Below are positions 53,224-64,000 of a stretch of 64,000 bases of DNA, one piece after another; the stretch's first letter is position 1, and each line of letters opens with the position of its first letter. The position numbers were made by a program, and so were the translations under genes. The notes below the pieces were generated by a model that was given only the letters and a program-made list of their open reading frames with translations, had not been told where the DNA came from and made no database searches. This DNA comes from Neoarius graeffei (taxonomy: Eukaryota; Chordata; Actinopteri; Siluriformes; Ariidae), in NCBI RefSeq assembly GCF_027579695.1, contig NC_083572.1:16767421-16831420 (forward strand), written 5' to 3'.

Positions 53224-54611
53224 GTGAGAAACTCCAGCCTCGTTCTCTCGTGCAATTGAATACCAAAATGGATTAAATGTGAATGAGATGCATGGATTAA
53301 AGTTTTCCGTCGTGTGACGGATTTCCGTCAACTGAACTCTCCCAAGGCCAAATGTGAGGTCGGTGCTGATCCGAGGAGAATTAAAATGACGGGTGGTTGG
53401 GTAGAGATTGGGTTATAACACTGATGTGCTGCAACACCATCAACTATCAGCAGGGTTTATTTAACTTTTTTGTTTTTGAGCCATGCTTTGTGTCGTTCAT
53501 TTCCTATGTTTGATCATGTTTAAACGTTCGCTGTCTACGGTGCGGCATTAAAAAAACATGCGCTGTCAAAATTGGCAAAATACATTCCCATGTGCTTGGC
53601 GTGCTTGTGTCTGACCATTTCTGTTTTGTATTAAATTAAATCTTGCCAAAATGACTTGGTTCAAACTTGGACATATAGAAATAGAGCATGTTAAAAAAAA
53701 GAAAAGAAAAAATAAACCCCGGAAAGCCCGCTCCTCTGCTTCAGCCAGACTTGAAGACCCGACGGTGCAATGCTTGCAGACTGTCAGAAGTAATTAGACC
53801 TAAATTTATAGCTAACAAATCAGCAGACGCCCCAACAATTATTATTTTCGTTAGGCCAATGTGTAAGGTATGTTAGAACCGTGCCTTATAGCCTACGTTA
53901 TATCACAATTTGAGGAGTTGGAGGCTGTGAGCGCAATGATGTTCCGACATGCGCTAAACTTTATTCCCTGAAAATCATACACCAGCGTTCAATGCCCCAA
54001 ACAGTCAAAATGTCTAGAAGACGACGGTTAAATAATAATCATAGCCTACTAAGTTAAATTACATCAAAACATCTGTTTCTGTCCTATGAAATGATGGAGG
54101 AAAATGAGAACGAACGCAAAGTAGATAGCAGCCAACTTCACGCGGTCTTTTAGGTAACTTAACACTCGTGTTGGCCACAATATTTCTCTTAATAAAATCT
54201 TGAATTGTTTTTGAAGTCGTATTCAACACAAAGTAAGGTCAAATTATAATTTTAATGTAAGCGAAGATCCAAACTTTTTTGCTATATTGACGTCGAGCAT
54301 AGAGGAGCATGTCATTCTGCTTTCGGTTTCGGCAGCATGGATGCGCTTTACATGAAAGAAGGCACTGATGTGTCTGCCATCGATAAAGGTGTAAAACAAG
54401 TGGAGGTGGGCTTGGCTGTACGAAATAGGTGAAAACGGAAAGCCATTCAGTTCATGGTGCAAAAAACTAAACATTCCAGGTGCTTGCATTTGTGTGGTTT
54501 GCCACAAAAAAATAATATACGGAAGCAATGGAAAGAAAGTGCAATAAATTGAATATATTAATCCATTCATTAATTGATAATAAAGTTATCAGTTCTAAGT
54601 TAATCATTCTC
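53224..54611. other. Unannotated stretch after kpna2 exon 6
   Basis: No importin exon and no clear transposon ends. Presumed intron 6. Confidence 0.4.
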
Positions 54612-56955
54612 AGAATTTCATCGAAATCCACCCATAACCCCCCGTAGAATTTCATCGAAATCCACCCATAACCCCCCGTAGAATTTCATCGAAATCCACC
54701 CATAACCCCCCCGTAGAATTTCATCGAAATCCACCCATAACCCCCCCGTAGAATTTCATTGAAATCCACCCATAACCCCCCCCCGTAGAATTTCATCGAA
54801 ATCCACCCATAACCCCCCTGTAAAATTTCATCGAAATCCACCCATAACCCCCCCGTAGAATTTCATCGAAATCCACCCATACCCCCCCCATAGAATTTCA
54901 TCGAAATCCACCCATAACCCCCCCGTAGAATTTCATCGAAATCCACCCATAACCCCCCCCCCCCGTAGAATTTCATCGAAATCCACCCATAACCCCCCCA
55001 TAGAATTTCATCGAAATCCACCCATAACCCCCCCCGTAGAATTTCATCGAAATCCACCCATAACCCCCCTGTAGAATTTCATCGAAATCCACCCATAACC
55101 CCCCGTAGAATTTCATCGAAATCCACCCATAACCCCCCCGTAGAATTTCATCGAAATCCACCCATAACCCCCCCGTAGAATTTCATCGAAATCCACCCAT
55201 AACCTAGTCTGGTTAACACCAGACCATATCACAAGTGAAATATGGTCTGGAATCCGCCTATTGAATTTCTCGTAGGGGAGGTGTGGTTTACGATTGTCAA
55301 CGGTCGTTTACTGGACGTTGCGAATATCTATCATTTGGCGTATACGTAGCCCATGGCCAATCATGGCAGTTGTACCCAGTGACGTAGTTAGAGCGGCGAA
55401 GAAAAGGAAAGAGAAAGAGAAGGCAAAACAAAAATAGACTGTAACGCCAAACGCTGTTCTTTTTTTAAAACAAACTTTCGCTCTAAACTATTCAGAACAG
55501 TGTCTAAAGCTTGATCGAAAGTTTGGTTCGTATCGCTCGCCGCCATGTTAAATGTGATCCGTAAACAGTCCCAAATAAATTACAAGCCTCCGTTTGTCGA
55601 GTAGTACGCGTCACCGTCTTTCCACCCCTCCCCACTCTCTGATTGGCTCCCTAACTCAGGCGAGCCTTTAGACCATAGTTTCCATGCTGTCTTTTCAGAT
55701 CGGAACGATTGTGCAAAGCAGCATGGGATTTCCCAGGCTACCCATAACCCCCCCTGTAGAATTTAATCGAAATCCACCCATAACCCCCCCCCGTAGAATT
55801 TCATCGAAATCCACCCATACCCCCCCCCGTAGAATTTCATCGAAATCCACCCATAACCCTCCCCGTAGAATTTCATCGAAATCCACCCATAACCCCCCCG
55901 TAGAATTTCATCAAAATCCACCCATAACCCCCCCTGTAGAATTTCATCAAAATCCACCCATAACCCCCCGTAGAATTTCATCGAAATCCACCCATAACAA
56001 CCCCCCGTAGAATTTCATCGAAATCCACCCATAACCCCCCGCGTAGAATTTCATCGAAATCCACCCATAACCCCCCCGTAGAATTTCATCGAAATCCACC
56101 CATAACCCCCCCCCCGTAGAATTTCATCAAAATCCACCCATAACCCCCCCGTAGAATTTCATCGAAATCCACCCATAACCCCCCCCATAGAATTTCATCA
56201 AAATCCACCCATAACCCCCCCGTAGAATTTCATCGAAATCCACCCATAACACCCCCCCCGTAGAATTTCATCGAAATACACCCATAACCCCCCGCGTAGA
56301 ATTTCATCGAAATCCACCCATAACCCCCCCATAGAATTTCATCGAAATCCACCCATAACCCCCCGCGTAGAATTTCATCGAAATCCACCCATAACCCCCC
56401 CCGTAGAATTTCATCGAAATCCACCCATAACCCCCCCCGTAGAATTTCATCAAAATCCACCCATAACCCCCCCGTAGAATTTCATCGAAATCCACCCATA
56501 ACACCCCCCCCCCCCGGTAGAATTTCATCGAAATCCACCCATAACCCCCTGCGTAGAATTTCATCGAAATCCACCCATAACCCCCCCCCCCCGTAGAATT
56601 TCATCGAAATCCACCCATAACCCCCCCGTAGAATTTCATCGAAATCCACCCATAACACCCCCCCCCGTAGAATTTCATCGAAATCCGCCCATAACCCTCT
56701 GCGTAGAATTTCATCGAAATCCACCCATAACCCCCCGTAGAATTTCATCGAAATCCACCCATAACACCCCCCCATAGAATTTCATCAAAATCCACCCATA
56801 AACGCCCCCCATAGAATTTCATCGAAATCCACCCATAACCCCCCGCGTAGAATTTCATCGAAATCCACCCATAACCCCCCCGTAGAATTTCATCGAAATC
56901 CACCCATAACCCCCCCATAGAATTTCATCGAAATCCACCCATAACCCCCCGTAAA
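54612..56955. repeat. C-rich minisatellite, about 50 units of 34-39 bp
   Basis: Unit: GTAGAATTTCATCGAAATCC then ACCCATAA and a run of 5-13 C. Blocks 54612-55204 (about 17 units) and 55741-56955 (about 34 units) are separated by a 536-bp insertion. The 28-bp core is well conserved; length differences are nearly all in the C run. Open frames across it (such as WVDFDEILRGG on the minus strand) are by-products of the repeat. Confidence 0.97.
55205..55740. mobile_element. MITE inserted in the minisatellite
   Basis: Ends TAGTCTGG and CCAGGCTA. CCCATAACC occurs on both sides, consistent with an 8-9-bp target duplication, though the array itself repeats that word. Internal palindrome CCAGACCATATCAC against ATATGGTCTGG at 55222-55252. 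No coding content. Confidence 0.7.
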
Positions 56956-57399
56956 TTTTCAGTCAAATAATTTTTTTTTGCTTTAATCCATGGAGATGAG
57001 ACCAGAAACAAGCGGGCTCGTGTGTGAACAATAACTGATCGATTACTGTGACGATACCTTTTGAGGGGACTGATTTTAAAAAATTAGCAAAGTGAAACAA
57101 CAACAGCAGGAAAAGTCTAAAGCCAATAAATAGGACAGCAGGAACAAAATAAGAGAATCATCTACAAATTAAAGCAGTTTATGTATTGAGCATAATGAAG
57201 AAACGTCATAAAATTCCTTTTCAGAGTCTTGCTGTTAGCAATAGCTCTTGGTATTAACTTGTTTTGTCTATCGTAACTGTCCTTGTTTAATTGTGTTTTC
57301 TTATCTTTTATCTTTTAGTATGTCAGGTGAAAGATTGTGGTTAAGGTTTGGAAACATGCTATACTAATTAACAGTTTATCGCCAAAGGCAAAGTGAATA

Positions 57400-58135
57400 T
57401 CAGTGATCATTATACATACGGGCCGCTTTTTTCATGGAATAAAAACATGTATTCTGTTCCCTTCTAGCGGGTTTATTGATGGCATGGATTATTGTCATCA
57501 TATCGCTTATTCTCCATGTATTACGCCACTCTCCCCAATGGAGAACGAGTGTGCAATATTGTTACAATATTGCACATTGTCAAGACAACACGGCATCACA
57601 CATTGGAGCTCATCCGAAGATCCAATGACAAAACTTTTGTGCTGCGCATGCACACAATCATTTCTTTGTCGGCCGGGAAAGAGAGAAGATCCAGTGCTCG
57701 GTTTAAGCTGAAAACTGAAACTAAAGACGCGCTGAACACCCGAAAGGCTACCAAAACTTCATTAGATATTCTTAACGCATATTTACAAGAGAAAAACATA
57801 CCAACGGACATAAAAAAACTGGAAAAGGAGACACGTTGGAGATGTAAAACTTCCGCGCTAGTGAGTGACAGTTTGCAATCAAACATAGCATTGAGGTTTG
57901 CTTCATTAAAAGTGGAAGATTTAAAGAGAAAGACGCGCTGAACACCCGAAAGGCTACCAAAACGTCACTGGATATTCTTAACGCATATAGTGCTTTTAGG
58001 AACAGCATTTTCTTTCATAATATTTGGAATTCTTCCTCACTTACAGTGACAAAGCGATTGGCCGCAATTTTGCCGAGTCGCTCGAGGCGATTATCGAGAA
58101 ACAGTCAGAATCTCTCGACCAATCAGCGTGCACGC
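57400..58135 (+). mobile_element. Possible Crypton-like fragment with internal duplication
   Basis: 57720-57830 reads KDALNTRKATKTSLDILNAY then LQEKNIPTDIKKLEKE, like the N-terminal core of DUF3504/Crypton recombinases. The 60-bp stretch at 57725-57785 is repeated at 57930-57990 (AAGACGCGCTGAACACCCGA both times). No catalytic residues are present. Confidence 0.4.
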
Positions 58136-58494
58136 TTTCTTTTTTTTTTTTTGATCAAGGTCTTTTTTATTTTTCAAATATAACAAACAAAAAAAAAAAA
58201 ATACAATTCACACATGAGACAATCAAATCTAGTTCCTGTCCATACAAACAAATCTCCCAATGACCCCCACCCACATGTACTGGACCCCAAGCAAATTTCA
58301 GCACATCCAGACATCGACACATACATGGATGCAAACGGCGTGCCTTTTGGCGGATGCCGCCTTTTTCACGGCTGTCTGGGGGACTTGTGTGAATCGTGCA
58401 GATCCGATGAGTTTTTTTTTTTTTAGGGGAGGGGGCGTTGGAGCGTCTGATTATAATTTTATCAAAGTAAATTCTGTATTAAAATTACTAAATA

Positions 58495-59588
58495 GGGCGG
58501 CACGGTGGTGTAGTGGTTAGCGCTGTCGCCTCAGAGCAAGAAGGTTCTGGGTTCGAGCCCCGTGGCCGGCGAGGGCCTTTCTGTGTGGAGTTTGCATGTT
58601 CTCCCCGTGTCCGTGTGGGTTTCCTCCGGCTGCTCCAGTTTCCCCCACAGTCCAAAGACATGCAGGTTAGGCTAACTGGTGACTCTAATGCCGCTTTTCC
58701 ACTACAAACGCGGCTGAGTCGGGCTGAGCCGTGCCGTGCTGAGTCGGGCTGAGCGGGGCTGTTGGAGTTGCATTTCGACTACAACCGCGCTGAACCGTGC
58801 TGGCTGGAAGTGGGTGGACACATTGGGTGGAGTTAGCGAAAGTGGGTGGACGTCACGTGATGTCGTTAAGCAGCGCAAACAGTGACATCAGTGAGCTTTT
58901 AAGCGGTAGTCTCACGACCCGAATAGTAAACAATAAACATGGAGGACATGGAGTCGTTAGTGTTGCTGGTCTTGGTGCTGTGGCTTGTTGTCACCGACAA
59001 CGCGGACAGATACTGGCAAGAGCGTATAGATGAGGCAAGGCGCATAAGGCTTCAGAAATTCTCGTAATTCATAATTATTCTTCTTCCGGGTTTGCGGTGT
59101 TTACAGATCCCAGCGCGCTCGCGGGGCGTGTGTGGGCATGTGAGGACACTCCTCCTCACCAATCAGTGCACAGGGGAGTGTCTGCTCATGCCCCCAGCCT
59201 CACTCGGCTCGGTTTGGCTCGCTTCAGCCCCACTCCAAAACGGTGCGAGTTTTAGGGGCTAAGCAGGGCTGAAGCAAGCTGAGTCGTGCTGGTTTTTGGT
59301 AGTCGAAACGCGAACCGTGTCGGGCTGAAGTGAGCTGAAGCGAGCTGAAGTGAGCTGAAAAAGGGTAGTGGAAAAGGGCCATAAATTGACCGTAGGTGTG
59401 AATGTGAGTGTGAATGGTTGTCTGTGTCTATGTGTCAGCCCTGTGATGACCTGGCGACTTGTCCAGGGTGTACCCCGCCTTTCGCCCGTAGTCAGCTGGG
59501 ATAGGCTCCAGCTTGCCTGCGACCCTGTAGAACAGGATAAAGCAGCTGGAGATAATGAGATGAGATGAGATGAGATGAGATGAAATGA
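58495..59588 (+). mobile_element. tRNA-derived SINE split by a MITE
   Basis: SINE parts 58495-58688 and 59382-59588; target duplication ATTACTAAATA on both sides. Tail (GAGAT)n is long, hence relatively young. Confidence 0.95.
58689..59381 (+). mobile_element. Harbinger-type MITE, family A, copy 3
   Basis: 693 bp, TAA on both sides (58686-58688, 59382-59384). A 42-codon frame at 58939-59067 starts [15 protein letters not shown]. Inserted at the TAA of 'gactctaaattgacc' in the SINE. Confidence 0.93.
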
Positions 59589-61175
59589 ATTACTAAATAA
59601 GCAAATGCTGTTACAGTCCATGAAACATAGGAAGTATAAGTATGAGAAGAAAACAGTAAATCAGAAAGCTGCGCACGTAAAGCCAATTACGTAACTTACG
59701 TTGGACTGATGGAAATCCTTGCGCGTGCAGTGAAGTGCAGCCAGCAGCAGATAATGGCGCGCAGCCAATTGGCTTTACGTGTGCAGCTTTCTGATTTACT
59801 GTTTTCTTCTCATACTTATACTTCCTATGTTTTATGGACTGTAATGGCATTTGCTAATTTAGTAATTTTAATACAGAATTTACTTTGATGAAATTATAAT
59901 CAGACACTCCAACACCCCCCCCCCCCCCCCAAAAAAAAAAAAAAAAACTCATCAGATCTGCACGATTCACACAACTCCCCCAGACAGCCGTGAAAAACGC
60001 GGCATCCACCAAAAGGCACGCTGTTTGCATCCATGCACATACACAAACTAGGTAAATAAAAAAGAAAGCCATAACGGAGAGAGTAAAAAAAACAAAAACA
60101 AAAAGGTACAAAGATACATTTGGGTTACATAGATATGTTAATAGCTGCCGTGCCTTCAACAAAGGAAATAAATGGCTGCCAAATGACATAAAATTTCCTG
60201 GTGGTCCCTCTTACAGTATATCTAATTTTTTCTAAATGAACATGACTCATGACCTCCCTAATCCACTGGCCATATGTTGATGGGAAAGCATCTTTCCATT
60301 TAAACAGGATAAGTCTCCTGGCCAACAAAGAGCAGAAGGCCATCATGCCTAGGTGGTTCCCAGAAAAAGAGGCCCCCACTGGAGCCACACCAAATCATGA
60401 AATCAGAGGAGATGGGTGCACTGTTTTCCCACATATTCCGGAGAATGCCTCAAAGATAGAATGCCAAAAACTGTACGACCAAAACATATGCAGTAATATG
60501 GCAGGAGCCTGTCTGCATCGATCACATGTAGGGTCAATACCCGTCTTAATCCTAGACAATCTCTCTTTGGTCCAATGAAGACGGTGGACTATCTTGAATT
60601 GAACCACAGTGTGTCTGAGGCGTATAGAGGAAGAATAAATTCGCTGAATAATTTTTTGCCATATTTCCTCTGAAATCGTTTCATCTCGGTCAGATTCCCA
60701 CTTTATTCTAAGGCTATCCAGACTGTTCATGTTATGTGCATTGAGTAATGTATAAATTCTGCCTATTCTTTTTTTCATGTTAACTTTACATTTTAAAATT
60801 GTTTCAAGCAGAGATTCAGGAGGGCTCAGTGGGAAACAGTCGGAGTTGGAAGCCACAAAACCTCTAAGCTGCAAATACCTGTAGAAGTGAGATTTGTGAA
60901 GACCATATTTCTGTTGTAACTGTACAAAAGAGGCAAACTTATTTTCAATGTAGAGGTCAGACAAGTGCACCCGTTCCACTTCCCACCCAGACATTAAAAG
61001 CTTCATCCATCATTGACGGGACAAACATATGATTCTTTATCAATGGTGTGACAAGTGAAAGATCAGTGAGATTAAAGGTCCTTCTAAACTGGTTCCAGGT
61101 TTTAATTGAATGGATAACAACTGGATTAGTAGTGAAGGCTGAGATAGGCTGTTCCAAAGGTAATTTGGAACATAA

Positions 61176-61895
61176 GGGGTGTTCACACGGCAACTTTTAC
61201 TCCGGTGTAGCACCGGGGCTGCCCCGGTAGAGCGTTCACACGGTACAAAGTTATACCGGTGTAGCTCCTGAAAGCTGCTTAAACCGGTGCAAATCTAACC
61301 CTGCTCGGGAGGTGGTTTAAGAAATTTACTCCGGAGTAAATGCTAGTTTGCGGGGCAGCACCGATATAAAATGGGACGTCTGAACGCTACAGGGGTAGAC
61401 TCGCTACGCGTGAGGAGAGTTGATTACATACGGGCATTGCATAATTTGCATCCTGGTATTTTGCGCTTCCAAAATGGCGAATATCAACAACAACAGAACT
61501 GCGTGTCTTCCAGTGTTGCCAGATTGGGCGGTTTTAAGTGCATTTTGGCGGATTTGAACATATTTTGGGCTGGAAAACGTCAGCAGTATCTGGCAACACT
61601 GGTGTCTTCATCCACGTTGTTTTCCCGGCGCTTGGTGATGCCATGACAACCGGGAAAAGGAAGTACATTTTCACGCATGCGCATATTTCATTTCCGCATT
61701 ATTACTATCGTATAGCACGGTCGCAAAAACTGCCGTGTGAACGCAAGCAGGGCTGCACCGGTGCTAACACGCTTCTCTCTAGTAAGCAGGTTTGTGACGT
61801 GTGAACGCTCCAGAAAATTTACACCGGTGTAAGATATATCGCAACAAAATACATCGGTGCAGCATCGATGCAAATATGTGCCGTGTGAAAACCCC
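61176..61895. mobile_element. Harbinger-type MITE, family D
   Basis: 720 bp. Ends GGGGTGTTCACACGGCA and, reversed, GGGGTTTTCACACGGCA. TAA on the left and TAT/TAA on the right. Contains repeated 'accggtgtaa' and 'ccggtgcaa' subterminal words. It interrupts the LINE. Confidence 0.75.
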
Positions 61896-62799
61896 TATAA
61901 TAGAGCTGCTAGGGAGGAAGACCCGATGGATGCCCTCTCCAACCCTGTCCAATCAGTACTATTAACATCCGAGCCATCATCTCTCAACCAATACAGCAAA
62001 GCTCTTATATTGGCAGCCCAATGGTAATACATAAAATTTGGAAGTGCCATACCACCCATCGTGCGAAGCCTCTGTAATATATTCTTATTAATCCTGGGCT
62101 GCTTTTTATGCCAAATAAATGATGAAATCTGACTGTTTAAATTGGCGAAAAAAGATTTTGTTAGAAAAATCGGGAGACAGTGAAATAAATATAAAAACTT
62201 AGGGAGAACGTTCATCTTAATCGTATTGATCCTTCCCCCTAAGGAGAGAGGGAGAGGGTCCCAACGCTCCAGGTCTTGTTTGAGATTACTTAAGAGGGGA
62301 TGATAATTAGCCTTATAGAGACCTTTGTGATTTCGTGTGACCCAAACACCTAAATATTTTATTTTGTGAGGACTAAATTTAAAAGGGGTCATCCCAAAGT
62401 ATGATCTGTCTACAGAAGAGATAGGCATAAGTTCGCTTTTCTTAAAGTCGACTTTATAGCCAGATAATCTTCCGAACTTTGTGAGTAAAGTCGATAATTC
62501 AGGAAGGCTTGAGAGGGGGTCCGATATAAATAATAACATGTCATCGGCATAGAGTGAGACTTTATGCTCCAAACCTGCCCGGTGTATCTCCTTGATGGTG
62601 GAGCACTGCCCCAGGGCTAATGCAAGTGGCTCAAGTGCAACAGCAAACAAAAGTGGTGACAGAAGATACCCCTGTCTCGTACCCCGCTTCAGCTCAAAAT
62701 AGGTGGATAAATTATTATTGGTGCGAACTGCAGCCATCGGGAGCATGTATAGGATTCTAATCCAGGAGATGAATTTAGGGCCGAAATTAAACGCTTCCA

Positions 62800-63167
62800 T
62801 GGGCGGCACGGTGGTGTAGTGGTTAGCGCTGTCGCCTCACAGCAAGAAGGTCTGGGTTCGAGACCCGTGGCCGGCGAGGGCCTTTCTGTGTGAAGTTTGC
62901 ATGTTCTCCCCGTGTCCGCGTGGGTTTCCTCCGGGTGCTCCGGTTTCCCCCACAGTCCAAAGACATGCAGGTTAGGTTAACTGGTGGCTCTAAATTGACC
63001 GTAGGTGTGAATGTGAATGGTTGTCTGTGTCTATGTGTCAGCCCTGTGATGACCTGGCGACTTGTCCAGGGTGTACCCTGCCTTTCGCCCGTAGTCAGCT
63101 GGGATAGGCTCCAGCTTGCCTGCGACCCTGTAGAACAGGATAAAGCGGCTAGAGATAATGAGATGAG
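62800..63167 (+). mobile_element. tRNA-derived SINE in LINE
   Basis: Target duplication ATTAAACGCTTCCA on both sides, 14 bp, inside the LINE RT domain between DYLFKTLEAF and FGPKFISW. Confidence 0.97.
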
Positions 63168-64000
63168 ATTAAACGCTTCCAAAGTCTTGAAGAGATAGTC
63201 CCAGTCCACCCGATCAAACGCTTTTTCAGCATCGAGTGAGAGCATCACCTCAATATTCCCAGGATCAGGCGGAGCGGGACAATAAAGGATATTAAATAAA
63301 CGCCTGATATTAAAAAATGAATAGCGATTTTTTTTTTATAAATCTTGTCTGGTCGGATGAAATAATAGAGGGGACAATGTTTTCAAGACGACGCGCCAAA
63401 ATTTTGGCAAGAATCTTTGCGTCTGTATTCAGCAGTGAGACAGGGCGGTATGAGCTGCAATTGAGGGGATTTTTATCCTTTTTAAGTAATAAAGAGATGA
63501 CTGCTTGACGCATAGTTTGGGGCAAGGAATTGGTGACTAAGGATTCTTCAAACACTGACAATAACAGAGGAGATAACTGGTCGGAAGACTTTTTGAAAAA
63601 TTCAGTTGGGAAACCGGCTGGTCCAGGAGATTTGCCAGTTCGCATGGCACCGATTGCTGACACTATCTCCCAAACTGAGAAATCCCTTTCCAGTTCAGCC
63701 GAGAGTTCTACACTTACAGAAGGCATTTTCAGGGATTTAAAAAAAGTCCTCTAGGACAGAGGGATTGGTGGGCACATCTGAAGTATATAATAATTGGTAG
63801 AATTTCTTGAAACAGGAATTGATTTTCTCATTGTCAGTGCATTTTATACCACATTCATCATTAACTACAGGGATGGTTTGATTAGCAGTTCTTTGGCGCA
63901 GCTGGTGAGCAAGTGCTCGGCCGGACTTTTCCCCATGCTCATAATGACCATGTCTTGATTTGGAAATCAGGTATTCAGCCTGTCTGGTAGACAGGAGATC

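Larger units (their letters stand above)
58324..60035. repeat. Large inverted repeat of a LINE 3' end
   Basis: Left arm 58324-58494 plus 59600-59688; right arm about 59765-60035; loop about 75 bp (59689-59764). Both arms carry GCAAACRGCGTGCCTTTTGG, GTGAATCGTGCAGATC and GAAAACAGTAAATCAGAAAG. The right arm continues into the LINE. The left arm is interrupted by a SINE, itself interrupted by a MITE. Confidence 0.8.
59860..64000 (-). mobile_element. L1-clade LINE, ORF2 remains, runs off the window
   Basis: Minus strand. RT core in order: SYRPVSLLNTDAKILAKILA (about 63400-63460), LSLDAEKAFDRVDWDYLF (about 63190-63245), GTRQGYLLSPLLFAVALEPL (about 62620-62690), the catalytic YADDMLLF (about 62540), IKYLGVWVTRN (about 62350), then the C-terminal domain to about 60130 (CDRCRQAPAILLHMFW). 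A frameshift lies at the T-run near 63333 and stops occur downstream, so it is inactive. The endonuclease part lies beyond the window. Insertions: SINE 62800-63167, MITE 61176-61895. Confidence 0.9.

Noticed and set aside
54863-56775. Repetitive proteins such as WVDFDEILRGG and YGWISMKFYGG
   Set aside because: They arise from translating the minisatellite. The frame changes with every C-run, and there are no start, splice or codon signals.
54612-56955. CRISPR-like array
   Set aside because: Regular repeats, but the spacers are only C-runs; this is a eukaryotic minisatellite.
53224-64000. Remaining kpna2 exons
   Set aside because: Searched for the TPALRAIGNIVTG and WTLSNI motifs; none found, so the gene presumably continues past the window.

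Overview
This is a gene-poor, repeat-packed piece of a teleost fish genome, probably otophysan or catfish-like. That placement is inferred from the repeat families: Tc1-like elements, a tRNA-derived SINE whose tail is rich in GAGAT, and many non-autonomous Harbinger and hAT elements. No bacterial, organellar or viral gene set is present.

Three host loci are supported. (1) On the minus strand, 12583-30581 carries five coding exons of the UPF0450/C17orf58 family: a small secreted protein with a signal peptide, a long low-complexity middle and a C-terminal netrin-like (NTR) module. (2) On the minus strand, 33314-33386 is a complete tRNA-Arg with anticodon CCG. (3) On the plus strand, 34174-53223 carries the first six coding exons of an importin alpha (KPNA2-type) gene: the IBB domain, then armadillo repeats. 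The gene runs off the right of the window or continues beyond the minisatellite. C17orf58 and KPNA2 lie next to each other and point away from each other on human 17q24, so this looks like conserved synteny. It supports calling the importin kpna2.

The rest is mobile DNA, often nested. From 1 to 12500 there are a Crypton-like remnant, SINEs (one pair as a large inverted repeat), Tc1-type MITEs, a TTAA-flanked element and a decayed Tc1. The C17orf58 introns hold a hAT carrying a SINE and a palindromic MITE, a second decayed Tc1, a THAP-domain transposon with convergent genes, LINE fragments and many SINEs. The kpna2 introns hold a hAT with BED/transposase remains, four Harbinger-type insertions, two further hAT MITEs, a Tc1 split by a Penelope-like insertion, a broken Ty3/gypsy fossil, and a Tc1 whose transposase is nearly open. 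From 54.6 to 57 kb lies a 2.3-kb C-rich minisatellite split by a MITE. From 58.3 kb to the end is an L1-type LINE on the minus strand, with a palindromic 3' end and SINE and Harbinger insertions.

The most unusual structures are these: a Penelope-like insertion with inverted terminal copies and a hammerhead-like core; two unrelated TAA-targeting MITE families in exactly the same base of two SINE copies; a Harbinger MITE family that keeps a 42-43-codon reading frame in all three copies; a THAP transposon whose two inward-facing genes start in matching terminal repeats; and an unexplained cluster of CTATCGTCAG/CTGACGATAG hairpins.
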